From: Misgurnus anguillicaudatus
Taxonomy: Eukaryota > Chordata > Actinopteri > Cypriniformes > Cobitidae
DNA: 64,000 nt
Direction: 5' to 3'
Assembly (NCBI RefSeq): GCF_027580225.2
Contig: NC_073356.2
Coordinates: 5,386,001-5,450,000 of the forward strand
Shown here in pieces: positions 1-11,764 of this stretch; the first letter of the stretch is position 1; every line of letters begins with the position of its first letter. Made by a program: the position numbers and the translations under genes. Below the pieces are notes generated by a model, which was not told the DNA's origin, did not search any database, and worked only from the letters and a program-made list of their open reading frames with translations.

Positions 1-250
1 CTATTGATACCTACCTGTATGTTGAATTAAAGCTATTTTATTTTTTTTTATTTACTTTTTTATTTGACAGGGACCATACAAGCAAACATAGTTATAGTTC
101 AAAGCCTGTAACTGATGCGCTGCATATAGAGTTTATAGCTATTGCTAATTCTCAACTCCTGTCCCTGGTTGGGCATGTCTAAGAACATATTAAAACAGAT
201 AACATTTATTCAACACACATACACAAACACACACAAAAAACCAAAATAAA
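1..250. other. LINE 3' flank, unassigned
   Basis: AT-rich sequence with no gene I can support. Read on the minus strand, positions 204-216 give GAATAAATG followed by GT-rich sequence, so part of this stretch is probably the 3' UTR and poly(A) signal region of the LINE whose ORF ends at 251. The exact 3' end of the LINE is not visible. Confidence 0.4.
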
Positions 251-3200
251 TTAAAAAGAGATACAAATTTGGTTTGCCTTTAGCCACAACTTAACCCTTA
301 AAATAAATTTATTCAAGTCAGAAATTGCCTTAATATCAGATGGTAATGCATTCCATAGTTTACAGCCCTTGACTGAAAAGGCAGACTGTGCAAAGCCTGT
401 CCTGCAGTATGGTATTACACAATTATGATTTGAGCTGCTTCTGGTTACTCTTTGGCTATTCTGTATTTGAATAAATGTACTGAGTGACTCAGGTGCTAAA
501 TTATTAATACACTTAAAAATTAATCTAAGGAAACACAACTTACCAAAGCTTTCAAAGCTTAATAAATTGTGTTTCTCTAATATGTAGCAGTGATGGTGGC
601 GAATTGGTTTTTTATCCATAATTTTTATTGCTTGATTGTAAAGTGAACCGATGCGTTTTATTGCAGATGGAGCTGCTTGCGCCCAAACTGTCATGCAGTA
701 TGAAATATGAGAGAAGACCATAGCATGCATGTACAGCAGGGCTGCCTGGTTTGGTATATAATTTCTGATTAATTTAAAACAATTAAGATTACATTGTATT
801 GTTTTAGAAATTTTCTTAATATGTTTAGTAAATTTAAGCTGCGGATCCAAAACCAATCCGAGATACTTAAATTCTGTTGCAAATTGAATTGTCTCATTTT
901 GTAAAGTAATTTTGAATCTATTATTTAGATCAAATTTCTTAATCGAGAAACACATACTAACTGTTTTTGAAAAATTTAGCACCAATTGATTTTTATTGAG
1001 CCACTGTCCAACATCAGCCATACACGCGGAGAGTACATCAGCAGCCAACTCTGGTGTCTTAGCAGAAGTATAAAGTACTGCATCATCTGCATAGAGCTGG
1101 AAGCTAGCACCTGAACAATTTAACGGTAGATCGTTAATAAAAAGACTGAACAACAATGGACCAAGTATGGAGCCCTGGGGTATACCCTTATTGATGCTCA
1201 GGAATGACGATTTTTCATGGTCAACTTTAACACATTGTACTCTAGCCTGAAGATAAGATGCAAACCAATGTACTGCCTCAGTAGAAAAATTAAAAGATGA
1301 CAGTTTAGTTAAAAGTAAGCTATGGTTGATTGTATCAAAAGCCTTTTTAAGGTCAAGGAAAACAGCTCCCACCACACCACCTCTGTCCAGGCATTTTTTC
1401 ACATTTTCAACAAAACAGCAGTTTGCAATTTCAGTTGAATAGCCTGCTCTAAAACCAAACTGCTGTGGGTGGAGGAACTGATTGGCTTCCAAGTAATCAA
1501 CCAATTGTGCTGCTACCACTTTCTCAATTACTTTTGATAAAATGGGTAAAATAGATATGGGTCGATAATTACACATAGAATCCTGACTTCCTGATTTAAA
1601 TACTGGCACAATTACTGCTTTTTTCCATCCCAAAGGAAATGTACCAGATCTTATAGAAAGATTAACAAGGTGTGTAAGTGGTTTTACTAACACAGTTATA
1701 TATTTTTTTAAAAAGCAACTATTCATCATATAGAAATCATTTGATTTGGAATTTGGCAATTTATTAATAATTTCTACAATTTTTGTCTCCAGTACTTCCT
1801 TAATATTAAAAGAATCTGCAGTAGTCGATCCAATTGAGTAATTGAAGTCTATTGACTCAAAGTCTTGTGTTAGTTCGTCTACTGATTGCACAAAATACGA
1901 ATTTAATTCATTAGCCATAGTGACATTATTATTTATGTTCTTTCCATCTATGGTAAGTTCCTTTATCCCCTGTTTATTTTGTTTATTTGTCAGATTATTT
2001 AAGTGTCTCCAGATTGACTTATTGTTGCCCTTAGCATTACCTATAAGTTGAGTATAATAGGAGGCTTTTGCTTTACGTAGTTCTAATACCACTTTATTCC
2101 TTAAGCTTTTGTAGGTTAACAGATCAGTATTCATTTTTGAGCATAAAGATTTTTTCAAGGCCAAATCTCTCTTCTTCATAAGCTTTTTGATTTCTTTACT
2201 TATCCATGGTACAGTTTCTTTCTTACTACATCTTTTTTTTATTATAAATTTATCTAATAGTCCTGTAATAGCTGTAGTCATAGAATTACAGCACTCATCA
2301 ACATCATCCAAGGCCATGATTTGCTCCCAATTTAAGTTATTAAGTTCTCTCTCGAACTGCGCAGTTTTACCTTTAGGAATGATAAATGTTAATTTATCAC
2401 CCCCCGATTTACCAAAATACTGCAGCCGCTTTCTGGTCAGTTTTCTAACTGTCAGAATCATATTGTGGTCTGAGAGACCTGTTATCAAATTGTACGTCCT
2501 TGTTATACGTTCAGGTTTATTAGTAAACGCCATATCAATCAGGGTCTTGGTCTGCCTTGTTAACCTGGTAGGCCCTTTAATCATTTGTAGATAATTAAAT
2601 TTTGACATAATTGTTTTTAATTTTTGTTTACCACTTTTTTCAGACCAGTTAATATTAAAATCCCCATACCATAAAGTTTCTTTATAAGAATCAATTTGTT
2701 TAGCTACAAGACTTAATTCATCATAAAAAGTAATATTGTGTGAAGGTGGGTTATAAATAACAACAATATTAAAATTCATTGTAGATGATAAAATAACATT
2801 CAAAGCTAGACATTCCAGCGGGGTTTTCAAATCAACTTTGTGACATTTAAATTTATCTTTTATATATATTAAAACTCCTCCCCCCTTTCCTGTATTTCTG
2901 TCCTTTCTGAAACATTGATATCCAGCAATATCTATCATATTAGTCGGTACCTTACTGTGCAGCCATGATTCTGTTAAACAAAGATAGTCCAAATTAGAGT
3001 CCAAGAGGAGTATGGAAATCTGATCCCTCTTGGAAATTAGACTGCGAATGTTCAGGTGTCCACCTAGTATTCCTTTTGGTTTACACTTAGCATCCCAGAG
3101 AACTCTAGCATGATTCACAGTTTGAAAAAATAGATATTGCTTTTGTTTTTGTACAGCACTACAGTCAAAACGATTTGAATGCGTTGGTGGTGTTTCAACC

Positions 3201-3685
3201 GGTCCGTCGGCCAAGCGATTTAAATTCGTTGGTGGTGATTCAACCGGTCCTCCACATGAAACAGCGCGTCTCGCATTAACCATAGCTCTATCTCCCAACT
3301 GAGAGTGCAAGTCCACGCCGTCATTCGCCACAAGCTCGCAGATAGCAGCATTGCCCGGTTCAGACCCCGAATATGGATCCAACAAGTGGAATGACTCACC
3401 GGACTTCCCGCTTTCGCTTGTACACACGCCGAGAAGATAAGATGAACTCCGCTTTTCGGCCTGCCGCAACTCCAGTGGTTCCTGGCTCAGAGCCAGCAGG
3501 TTCCGAAGCTCCACTCCGTGAGATTCTGGTGTCGGCCTGGTCGATGTCACTTGCATTGCTCCACCGGTACTAAGCCCCACCTTCCCCTCAGCGCTAGCCA
3601 TTTGCTCAAACATGGTCGGTCCAGGATTAAGATGTATATCCCCAGCCAAAAGTAAGAGCACCAGTATGACTTTAGCCGCATACAA
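251..3685 (-). CDS. Non-LTR retrotransposon (CR1-superfamily-like LINE) endonuclease/reverse transcriptase ORF
   Basis: An uninterrupted 1,144-residue ORF. In order: a short hydrophobic N terminus followed by GDIHLNPGP (residues about 15-23), which resembles a 2A ribosome-skipping motif; a low-complexity linker; an APE-type endonuclease at about 205-415 (HLNIRSL start, a TESWL motif, a GDFN core, and SDHN near its end); and a reverse transcriptase at about 690-960 with PQGSILGPLLFSLFINDL and the YADD catalytic motif near residue 866. A C-terminal tail has the LWNALPSDIK pattern common in CR1/L2/Rex-type LINEs. Such proteins nick target DNA and copy the element RNA by target-primed reverse transcription. 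Length and intactness suggest a fairly young copy. No ORF1 is seen. The clade is assigned by motif recall only. The start chosen is the first Met, which keeps the 2A-like motif; an alternative frame overlaps this end. Confidence 0.9.
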   Translation of the reverse strand: MYAAKVILVLLLLAGDIHLNPGPTMFEQMASAEGKVGLSTGGAMQVTSTRPTPESHGVELRNLLALSQEPLELRQAEKRSSSYLLGVCTSESGKSGESFHLLDPYSGSEPGNAAICELVANDGVDLHSQLGDRAMVNARRAVSCGGPVESPPTNLNRLADGPVETPPTHSNRFDCSAVQKQKQYLFFQTVNHARVLWDAKCKPKGILGGHLNIRSLISKRDQISILLLDSNLDYLCLTESWLHSKVPTNMIDIAGYQCFRKDRNTGKGGGVLIYIKDKFKCHKVDLKTPLECLALNVILSSTMNFNIVVIYNPPSHNITFYDELSLVAKQIDSYKETLWYGDFNINWSEKSGKQKLKTIMSKFNYLQMIKGPTRLTRQTKTLIDMAFTNKPERITRTYNLITGLSDHNMILTVRKLTRKRLQYFGKSGGDKLTFIIPKGKTAQFERELNNLNWEQIMALDDVDECCNSMTTAITGLLDKFIIKKRCSKKETVPWISKEIKKLMKKRDLALKKSLCSKMNTDLLTYKSLRNKVVLELRKAKASYYTQLIGNAKGNNKSIWRHLNNLTNKQNKQGIKELTIDGKNINNNVTMANELNSYFVQSVDELTQDFESIDFNYSIGSTTADSFNIKEVLETKIVEIINKLPNSKSNDFYMMNSCFLKKYITVLVKPLTHLVNLSIRSGTFPLGWKKAVIVPVFKSGSQDSMCNYRPISILPILSKVIEKVVAAQLVDYLEANQFLHPQQFGFRAGYSTEIANCCFVENVKKCLDRGGVVGAVFLDLKKAFDTINHSLLLTKLSSFNFSTEAVHWFASYLQARVQCVKVDHEKSSFLSINKGIPQGSILGPLLFSLFINDLPLNCSGASFQLYADDAVLYTSAKTPELAADVLSACMADVGQWLNKNQLVLNFSKTVSMCFSIKKFDLNNRFKITLQNETIQFATEFKYLGLVLDPQLKFTKHIKKISKTIQCNLNCFKLIRNYIPNQAALLYMHAMVFSHISYCMTVWAQAAPSAIKRIGSLYNQAIKIMDKKPIRHHHCYILEKHNLLSFESFGKLCFLRLIFKCINNLAPESLSTFIQIQNSQRVTRSSSNHNCVIPYCRTGFAQSAFSVKGCKLWNALPSDIKAISDLNKFILRVKLWLKANQICISF

Positions 3686-4240
3686 TCTATTCTGCCGTGG
3701 AGATAAACTGTTAGCGTATTTACTGTCTCTCGTGTCTCTTGATTACCAGATAAGATAAAGTGTGCAATGTCCGTGTCCAAACATATGCAATTTGGTTTGT
3801 TTACAACTTGATAAGTTGGCTACATTACGTTGGAGAGGACGTTGGATGCCTCACTTGGCTGGATCCGAGGGAATGCGCCTCTGCTAGGTCCAGGTAGTTG
3901 CTTTCTGTCTTCCCCCATACTCATCGTGTGTTTCTGATTCTGCCTTCAGGAGAATAGAAGGGCGCAACGGGAACAACTACACCGCAGGAGGTGCCTACAG
4001 AGACGAAGGAGCTCCGTCCTGTCCTTTCCCTGCGAGCACTTACCTGTGTTAGCTGGCTTCCCTTCCCCACTCTCTGGACCCCCGTCTTCTCCTGGAGAGG
4101 AGAGAGAGAGATTATTTTAGACTTCCCTTCCCCTTTCCCTAAAGATTTTAAATAATTTAATAAAGCTGTTTCAAATTTTACTTATCTCTCTCGTGTGTTT
4201 GGTCATTGGGGTGCTTTTGGGACCTCCTCGAGGTGGAACC
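3686..4240. other. LINE 5' region and LTR-like fragment
   Basis: No coding region. The part next to 3685 is probably 5' UTR of the LINE. Around 4135-4290 the plus strand has AATAAAGC, then a TTGGTCATTGGGGTGC-type stretch and an ending ...CCTGTGACA, which is what the R-U5 end of a fish gypsy LTR often looks like. No matching second LTR or primer site is visible, so the LTR reading is tentative. Confidence 0.3.
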
Positions 4241-7200
4241 TAGGAAGGGGCATGATGCACAAAGTCTGTGGTCCGCTCCGACCTGTGACAGAAGCAGTGC
4301 ACAAGTATGGCCTCTGGAGCTGGCGGAAGTGTCATCCAGTCCACTTCGTAGAAATCTCCTACCATCTTCCAGCCATGATTTACAGGAGGAGGAATGTCTG
4401 GCATGCACTCAAGACTCCTCCTGTGTACTGCAGCCTGATAGCTTGCCCGCTGGATATGTTTATGCAAGGAGTCTTTGTTTGGAGGTAAGTCTCTCTCAGA
4501 ACATTTACCTGATTTGAACAGTTTAGCCCTTGCAATATTGACATCCTGGCAGTCCTTTTGATCATATAGGTCACACGTGTAAGCCTCCAGGGCCTCACAT
4601 AGTTCTGGTGATGGGGTGAAACTGGTTCCTGGTTCTCTAAAAATAGTGACGTATTCTGTTTTTTAACTTAGTTTTTTGTATGCGTTTGCTCTTCCAACCT
4701 TATGCAGAGCGCTCACAGTATCACATCCAGAAAAGGCATGCAGACCTACAAGAGCATCACATCTGTCTTCGCCAAGATGGGCCTGTAGCTTGGTAATGTC
4801 AGTAATGTGTGCGTTTCTCCCCTTGGCAGTATGGAAATGGAGGTGCCCATCAATGTGGTTACAGAATGCTAGAGCCAGCACAAAGACATCGGTGTCTGGG
4901 CTCTTGATTACCAGGTCACGGCTGTGTTTAGCTGCATGGGCTGCATGCAGTATCATTCTGGTGTCTGCCTCCTCTTGACTTGTCTCTAGGTCTTTCAGTT
5001 CCAGTATCTCAAGGTCAGTATAGCTCAGATTCATTTTAATTGCGTGACACTTGCTTCCATGTGCAACAATGACGGTGATTATATTCAATTATATTCTTTG
5101 CAGATGAACTCCAATGTTGGAATAAATACTCCAGTAAGTTTTCTTTATTTTGGCCACATGCCAGGAATTTTTTCCACTGCTTTGGTGTTTTTTGGTCATC
5201 TCCATATATTTTGATTTTTTGGTAGCCCTGTTCTGCGCGCCGACTACGCTCTGCATTTTTGATGCTCAGGTCGCTGTATGTGTCGCATACAAAATGAAGC
5301 TCTGTTGACTTTGTTGCCTTAGCTGAGTGAACTAATGTCCTCAGTACATGATCAGCATACAACCCAAATGTTGGCTGTGGCTTTAGTTGTTGCACCAGAG
5401 CCATAGCATCCCAAATCCAAACTGAGCCATCAGGAATGTTACTCACTGTTGCAGGTGGGTTGAGCTCATTGAGCAAGATGTGCATCAGCTTAGCTTTATT
5501 GGTTTTGACCAGAGAGCCATCAAAGTTTGAAATTGACTGTGGAAAAGGACCCAAACTGTAAGTGAGCATTTCATCGATTTTAATTTGTCTAACACTGCCC
5601 ACAACAATTAGCCTTGCAAACAAGTTGCGATGTGATGTTAGGGTGATTTCTTTTCCTCTAATTTTTGTGACAGTGCTTTGGCCAGTGTCTTTGAATGTTT
5701 TAATTTTCATTTTCTTTATAGGGTCATGGAATGATGCTTCGCCATTGACTATCCTTTTTTCACAGAATTCAGTGAGTGCCTTTACACCTCTTTGTTTAGC
5801 CCCTAGTAAGTCTGTGGCAACATTTTCTGAGGCCTGTTGGCCAGTAGAGATGTGACAAAGAGACTCTCCCTCCAGCAATGGGTCAAAAGGATTAACCATA
5901 TTTTGGATAGTGGCCACAATGTTCATCACATCAGTCTGATCTCTCTGCATTCTTGTGTTGTCTAGCTCTGAGTTAAGATGTCCTAATGGGCACTTTCCTG
6001 CCATTGTTTTGCATTCAAAAGTGATTGCTGCCCGCTCATGTTGTGTTAGGGTCCAACGGTGAACTGCGCCCTTGTTCAGAGAGAACCCACTGATGCCTCC
6101 CTTTGTCTTAGAGTCACGATTGGCTGTTTGCTCAATGACTTGATCACATGCAGTGCCGGCAAAACCATGACTTTGATGTCTTTGTGCCACAAAATCCCCT
6201 GAAAGAAGCTGTTGGTGTGGTCATTTCAGCCCAATATGCTGTCAGATACCTGGCATAATTTACTTTGTCACAGGCAAAAAACCAGGGCAGCATACTTTGC
6301 ACAGTGGACAAATGTAGAGCCCAGTTCCCCTCTCTTGTTGCCCTGATGAAAAGAAGCAAATCTTCCATCATGTCAAGGTATGTGCTCCAAAATGCAAATG
6401 TGTAGTTACAGTTGTTTTTCACCACAAATTCCTCATAACCTTTCAGTAACTGCTGAAATGTGTCTGATGTTAGCATGACCTTGAACTCTTCAGAGGGAAA
6501 ACAATCCTGCATATCTTTTGCCACTTTTAAAGCAGCTGCATTTTCTTCTTGTGTGAGTGTGTCCAAGTATGCCCACCAGCGCAGTTTCTGGAGTGCTTCC
6601 ATCAGGAGTTTGTGAGCCCGTATGCTCCTGTTGTAGTGATGGCCGGATATCACTCCATCGATCGAGCCTGCGGCCACCAGGTCGGACTCAATCAAGATAT
6701 CCTGAAAGCCAGCATCACCATACAACTTTCCTATGCATGACAGATATGCCATTGCTGTGTGGAACTCTCCCATCCTCACTACAATTCTATCTGAGTAAGA
6801 ATTTGTTTGCCAATGGATCGCTTGATCCATAACTAAAACACCTTCTTTTTTTCAGGCTGTTAGCAATGGCAATGGAGCGGGTCAGGATGGTGTGGACGGT
6901 GTTGAGGTCAGTCGGGCTGGCGTCAATCACTGGTAGGTAGCCAACATATGTTGATGGTTGGTCTGTGTCTTCCTTCAACATGATATTAAACCCTGTCCAT
7001 CCAGGAAGGACTTTGCCCTGGGCCTCAGGTACTTTCATTAAGAAGAATGCAGCATCAATTATTCTACCAGTAGTTTGGGCATATCTGTATTGATCCTGCT
7101 GGAGATCTACATTTAATGCAAAATTCTGTGGACCAGACCGCTTTCCTCTTGTGTAGGTTGAAAGATTCAGTGGAGGAGGATGAACAGACCGCTCTCGTGT

Positions 7201-8890
7201 TCTCTGTCTGGGTAATGTGGCTGGTAAGGATGCTGTATTACTGTTTATGGCCCTCTGAATTATTATACCATTGGTGTTATGTGTTGTCCCTTTACCTGAA
7301 AGCGTCTCCTCTCCAAAGTCATTATTATCCCAGACAAGAGTCACAGGCATTTCAGCAGTAATGTTTTCAGGGATGTATATTTCTCCTCTCTCCATTTGTA
7401 GGTGAGCAAGGGCAGTATCATGCTCAAGGACTTGGGAATTGGATGAGCAGTGACCCAGGCCATTTAACAACCCTATAAGCTGTGCAGAGCCAGTCATATG
7501 CCGAACTGCCATTGCAAGTGAGCACTGTTTTGGCATGAGCCACCGTCCTCTGGTTGCCAGGGTAATGTCTTGACAAGTAGACACTATCTTTCTGCTGTCA
7601 TCAGAAGTGACATCAACACGTTCATCTGATGGTTGTGATGACATTCCTGATGTCCATGCAATGAAGTTAAAAAGTTGGTAAGGCACTACACTCAGGGCAT
7701 TTTCCAGTGTGAGGTCACCTGCTGTGGGAGGCCATGAAAGTTTTGGTGATTTTATTGATGTCTTTTGAATTATTTCTTTAAGAATCATTGCTGCATGATA
7801 AATCACCCGAGAATCATCTGTGTTGGTGGCATTTTCTCTTTCAATATCTACTTGACTTGTATTTTTTCCTCACTTTCTTTGCAATTTTCACTCTCTGTGT
7901 TTCTTCCACAGTTTTTTTAAAAAACAAATTCAGCTTTGATAGTCGCAGTACTTCACGTTGTTTTAACAGCCTTTGCTTAATGACTGTTTTGCAGAAGTGC
8001 TTGTATCCATTTGCATATGTTCATTTCTGTTCTCTCAATCTTGTATGGTGAGGTACCGGGTATAATCTCGATAGCAGGTAAAGTGATACCCACCAAATCC
8101 CTGTCTTGGATATGGAGAAGGAGTGACTCATCCCTTCTCCCTTCAGCTGGCAAGAAGTAATTTCCCAGCATGTAGTGTTTCACACCGTGTTAACTTTTCT
8201 TTTACCCTTTTCTGCTGTGTGTCTGAACCTTATACTTCTCATGTTTGCAAATAATGCACTGGAAGCAGGTGTAGGGGCCGCTTGGACGTGTGAAGATCAC
8301 AGGCAAAAGACTTCAAGGCCCATGTTTTTACTGGCGTTTCCTCACCATCCTCTGCCCCTACCACTAAAAGTGCCAAAAAATATGTTTAGGTTCTACATTC
8401 TTCCCCACATCACTGATTGAAGAAAAATGCTTGGCGGGGGAAAACTTATGCTCCATATATTGGTTCCACCTGTTCCCTTAACATGGGTAATTAACCGGTT
8501 TCACATCGTTCAGGTGTTTGGGCTTGTTGATGTTAATGATGCCATTATGGAAAGGCTAAGTTTTTGCATGTTTTTATATTACTGTTAATACACTGCATAT
8601 CTACTATTTGTACTACTCTATGTATGTCTTATACCACACCGCCTGTCTATACAATATAATACTAACCTTGCTTTGCAGTTTCTTCAACTAAAACTGCCTC
8701 TCTTCTCCTTTGTGCACGTTTGATCTTCGTTATATTTGTGAAATGGCTGTAGCACTGCCTGTGGTAGCCAATGTTAGCTGGTTTGACTAAATGATTTGTA
8801 GGTTCCTGGCTTTCTAACTTGTATGCATGTAATGCCTCTTCTGCTATAATGCTTTCTTTGCACTCAAGGTCTTTCCACAGAAACACAGAT
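4240..8890 (-). pseudogene. Broken transposon-like gene of an unnamed family, with FEN1/PIN-like nuclease region
   Basis: A single decayed minus-strand gene read in pieces: 8662-8886 (GYHRQCYSHFTN motif, Cys/His rich), a degraded stretch, 6787-7806, 6144-6830, 5036-6190, 4663-5088 and a tail around 4240-4600 with NHGWK and WMTLPPAPEA. Consecutive pieces overlap in different frames, so there are at least four frameshifts. The 5036-6190 and 4663-5088 pieces contain the run VWIWDAMALV, FVCDTYSDLSIKNAERSRR, EEADTRM, SPDTDVFVLAL and SGCDTVSAL. The order and spacing of the acidic residues resemble the FEN1/XPG nuclease core (EAEA, DxD and GCD motifs). I recognise the protein family as repetitive in fish and cnidarian genomes but know no accepted name. 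The nuclease assignment is inference. Alternatively, the conserved motifs could belong to an unrelated Rossmann-like domain. Confidence 0.6.
7807..8661. other. Degraded intron/exon remains of the broken gene
   Basis: No ORF can be trusted here. It lies between the N-terminal Cys/His piece (8662-8886) and the main body (6787-7806) of the minus-strand pseudogene and is most simply its intron plus decayed exon sequence. Confidence 0.35.
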
Positions 8891-9030
8891 TTAATACATG
8901 TCTAGGGTGACCACCTGCTAGGGGTATGTAACTGAGGGACAATGTGGGACACTCCCTGGCCCGGCCGTGCACCCAACCCACGGGTCGACTTATCGATAGT
9001 GGTTTACCCATTTCTAGCACATACCACCTG

Positions 9031-9485
9031 CACTGCAAAAAAATTATTTTCTAGAAAAAATTTTTTTTGTATTTTTGTCTTCAGTCAAAATATCTAAAAA
9101 TTCTTAAATGAAGATGCTTTTTCTTGATGAGTAAAACGACTCAAGAAGTCTAGTTTTTACACCAAAAATATAAAATTTAAGTGATTTTGTGCACAAAACC
9201 AGCAAAAAAAAAAATCTGCCAATGGGATAAGTAAAAAAATCTTGAACATTTTTCTTAAACACTAAATTCAAGAAAAATTTGCTTACCCCATTGGCAGATT
9301 TTTTCCTTGTTTTATGCACAAAATCACTTAAATTTGATATTTTTGGTCTAAACACTACAGTAATTTTTTGGGACGTTTTGCTAATCATGAAAAAGCATCT
9401 TAATTTAAGAATTTTTAGATATTTTTACTGAAAACAAGACAAAAATACTAAGATTTTTTTTCTCGAAAATAATTTTTTTGCAGTG
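9031..9485. mobile_element. Foldback MITE with CACTGCAAAAAAA termini
   Basis: The left end CACTGCAAAAAAATTATTTT is matched by the inverted right end AAAATAATTTTTTTGCAGTG. The similarity continues inward (TATTTTTGTCTT, AAAGCATCTT, AAATCACTTAAATTT), so the whole 455 bp nearly folds on itself. No transposase is encoded; the ORF inside is an artefact of AT-rich palindromic DNA. Superfamily not assigned. Confidence 0.8.
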
Positions 9486-9496
9486 TACATGGCATA

Positions 9497-9999
9497 TTAA
9501 CTCTTTCACCGCCAGCATTTTTAAAAAAAAGTTGCCAGCCAGCGCCAGCTTTTTTCATGATTTTCACCAAAGTTTAATGTCTTCCAGAAAATGTTCTTCT
9601 TCAAATATATAAACATACAATATACCAAATGAAAGAACAGACCCTCTGCTTTCAAACAAAAAAAAAACGTTTTAATCCTACCTTGAGTAGTTCTTTTATA
9701 ATCAGCTTTTGAATATGGGTAGGTTTCTGCAGAAACACCACATTTTGAGCAAAAAGCAGAGATAATTCCATTTTTGTGACGGACTTTTCATAGAGATCCC
9801 ATTCAGAGCGATCTTTAAAACAGACACGGACATGCAGCAGCTTGCCAGAGGGCAATACTTCCAGGTTTAAAAAGTTGCGGAAGGGCGGCACCTAGTGGAT
9901 AATAGCGGTATTGCGGAAAGACGGAAATACTCGTCATTGGCGGGGAAGCGTTTTCTCTTGATTGACAAGATATCTCGTCAATGGCGGGGAGAGAGTTAA
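9497..9999 (-). mobile_element. TTAA-flanked MITE, copy A
   Basis: Begins TTAACTCTTTCACCGCCA and ends GGCGGGGAGAGAGTTAA, so the TTAA target site and roughly 14-bp inverted ends are visible. It is homologous over its full length to the element at 13975-14461 in the opposite orientation. TTAA duplication is typical of piggyBac- and Kolobok-type elements; which of these mobilised it cannot be told because no transposase is present. Confidence 0.8.
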
Positions 10000-10833
10000 A
10001 ACTATATCGTTATGCTAATCTGTAGGCCCTATACGAACACAAATTTCATAAGCAACACAATGTTTCATCAAAGTAGAATATCTGAATCCATCTCAATACA
10101 AACATATCGCGTACCTACCTTACCAAAATAAACAGTGCAACGACCCTTTCAGACTCTTTGCCTCCTGTAGCTGTTTGCATCTCGTGGTAAAGCAGTAAAG
10201 TTACCGATGTTCATTTGGGTTTTTGCTCTTGCTGATCCAGGCAGCTTTTGCTTTTGTTGTTATAAAAGATGCCTTTAGTTTTGTGGGTCCAGTGTAGGTT
10301 GTCATTTCAGCAGAAAAGTTTGCTGTTCTCGCTGTTTACAGACAGGAGGTGACCACACGTGAACGCGCCGATGACGTATGGTGTCTGCGTGGACTCGCTG
10401 CGCGGTGGGAATTCAAATTACGCTTACGTATGAGGGACAAAAAAGGAAACGTCGGTTGGACCGAAATCTATGATTTGTTGAACATTTTTTGGTCCTACGC
10501 CTTTCACATATGACATAAATTTCTACAAATACATTTAAACAACTTAACACAGTGATTGCTATCAGGATGTGAGGAGACTTTTAACCAGCATAACTAAAAA
10601 TGTCTCAGGATCAAATCTGTTACCCTACCTTTAATAATGCCCTATTCCCCTAAACATGTGTAATTGCTGATGTATGCTCATGAATAGGCCAACCAATGTG
10701 TATTTAAAAAAAAAAATAAAGATTTTGAACATTCAATGAATTGACAGATGTACTTCCACTTACAATTTACTTTAGCTATTTAATTTATTTTTCATTACAA
10801 TTTATTCACAAATTATAATATAACATTATAGAA
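10000..10833. other. No recognisable feature
   Basis: I see no gene, no clear terminal repeats and only short poly-A runs (near 10708) in this stretch. Confidence 0.4.
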
Positions 10834-11166
10834 TTAACAGGAATTGAAGTTGCTCAACAACACAGAAACAGTTAAAAAAAGTCTTAACTCACAACTCCAG
10901 ACGTTCACGGAACGAGAAGGGAGAGGAAGGATGGTGAACTTGCATGTTAGTAAAGGCAGGCACAGAAAAAAACTGTGTTGAGACACCTTTAGGACTTTCA
11001 GCCACAAATATTTATTTTCCCAGTCTTTCTTGTACCCACACCTTCTCTTTTTAATTGATGATGACGGTGCAGAGTCAGACTCAGTCTCTTTCTCCATTTT
11101 TCGAATTGGAAAGCGCGCATCTATAAGGTATGCACGTGCGTGGCGGCGTGCGGACTGCGCTGTCAT
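10834..11166 (-). pseudogene. Possible first exon of a hAT-type transposase-derived gene
   Basis: The 110-codon reading frame contains MEKETESDS, KKRRCGYKKDW and ENKYLWLK at residues about 24-58. A basic, Lys-Arg-rich stretch followed by W..KYLWL is a pattern I associate with the N-terminal exon of some hAT-related fish proteins. The C-terminal half looks non-coding (hydrophobic, Cys/Phe rich) and no downstream exon is found nearby. It may simply be chance coding potential. Confidence 0.25.
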
Positions 11167-11764
11167 GACAACAACAAAAAGTTGACAACAACCTAGTCAG
11201 CAGTTCAACTGAGGCGCAACAGTATCGTGCGAGTTGCGAGCGAGCCTGAACTGTCTAGTAATGTTCGTTTGGCTGCCTGGGGCTAATAGAGCGACCAACT
11301 TTTTTTGAGCAAGCATTGATTATGCGTGACACGGTCTCAATTTGCAGGACACAGGAATTAGGCTTCAAACGCTGTGCGCGCACAGTAAAAAGGGTAAAAA
11401 CATGTGACCTGAGGCTGAGCTCTAATTGGCTGGTTTCGGATCCACCCTGGTGCGCAGGACTGTGCGCCTTAAACCCTTCCACTTATGTTTTAAGGGAATC
11501 AATATTGTTTTTAATGTTTTTTACCTCCTGTGATTGGACCCTTCTCAGAGTGTCATAACCGCGTTGCAGATTGCTTTGTTGATAGCTACAGTACAGATCA
11601 GAGAAAGCAAGTGAAATATCTTGAGATGAAGGAAAATATGATTTTATCCTTTCAAAATCACCCTATACAAGGTATTTAATTGATGAATGAATAAATAAAG
11701 GATTAAGAAGCTTGAACCAGATCGACCAACGGAGTCAAATGATGGCAGTCTGTGTGCTCCACCA
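11167..11764. other. No recognisable gene
   Basis: Intergenic-looking sequence. Its last bases (TGTGCTCCACCA just before 11765) reappear at the far side of the next element and are noted there as a possible target duplication. Confidence 0.4.

Noticed and set aside
3547..3780. Separate LINE ORF1 upstream of the 2A-like ORF
   Set aside because: Only 77 codons, overlapping the main ORF in another frame and without any ORF1 motif.
4135..4290. Complete LTR retrotransposon left of 4.3 kb
   Set aside because: Only a possible LTR 3' end; no primer site, coding region or second LTR is attached.
9104..9388. 94-residue minus-strand ORF
   Set aside because: Lies in the palindromic MITE at 9031-9485 and has the low complexity expected from it.
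9652..9891. Conserved small protein shared with 13942-14295
   Set aside because: The similarity extends equally through non-coding parts of the TTAA MITE, so it is DNA-level homology, not a gene.
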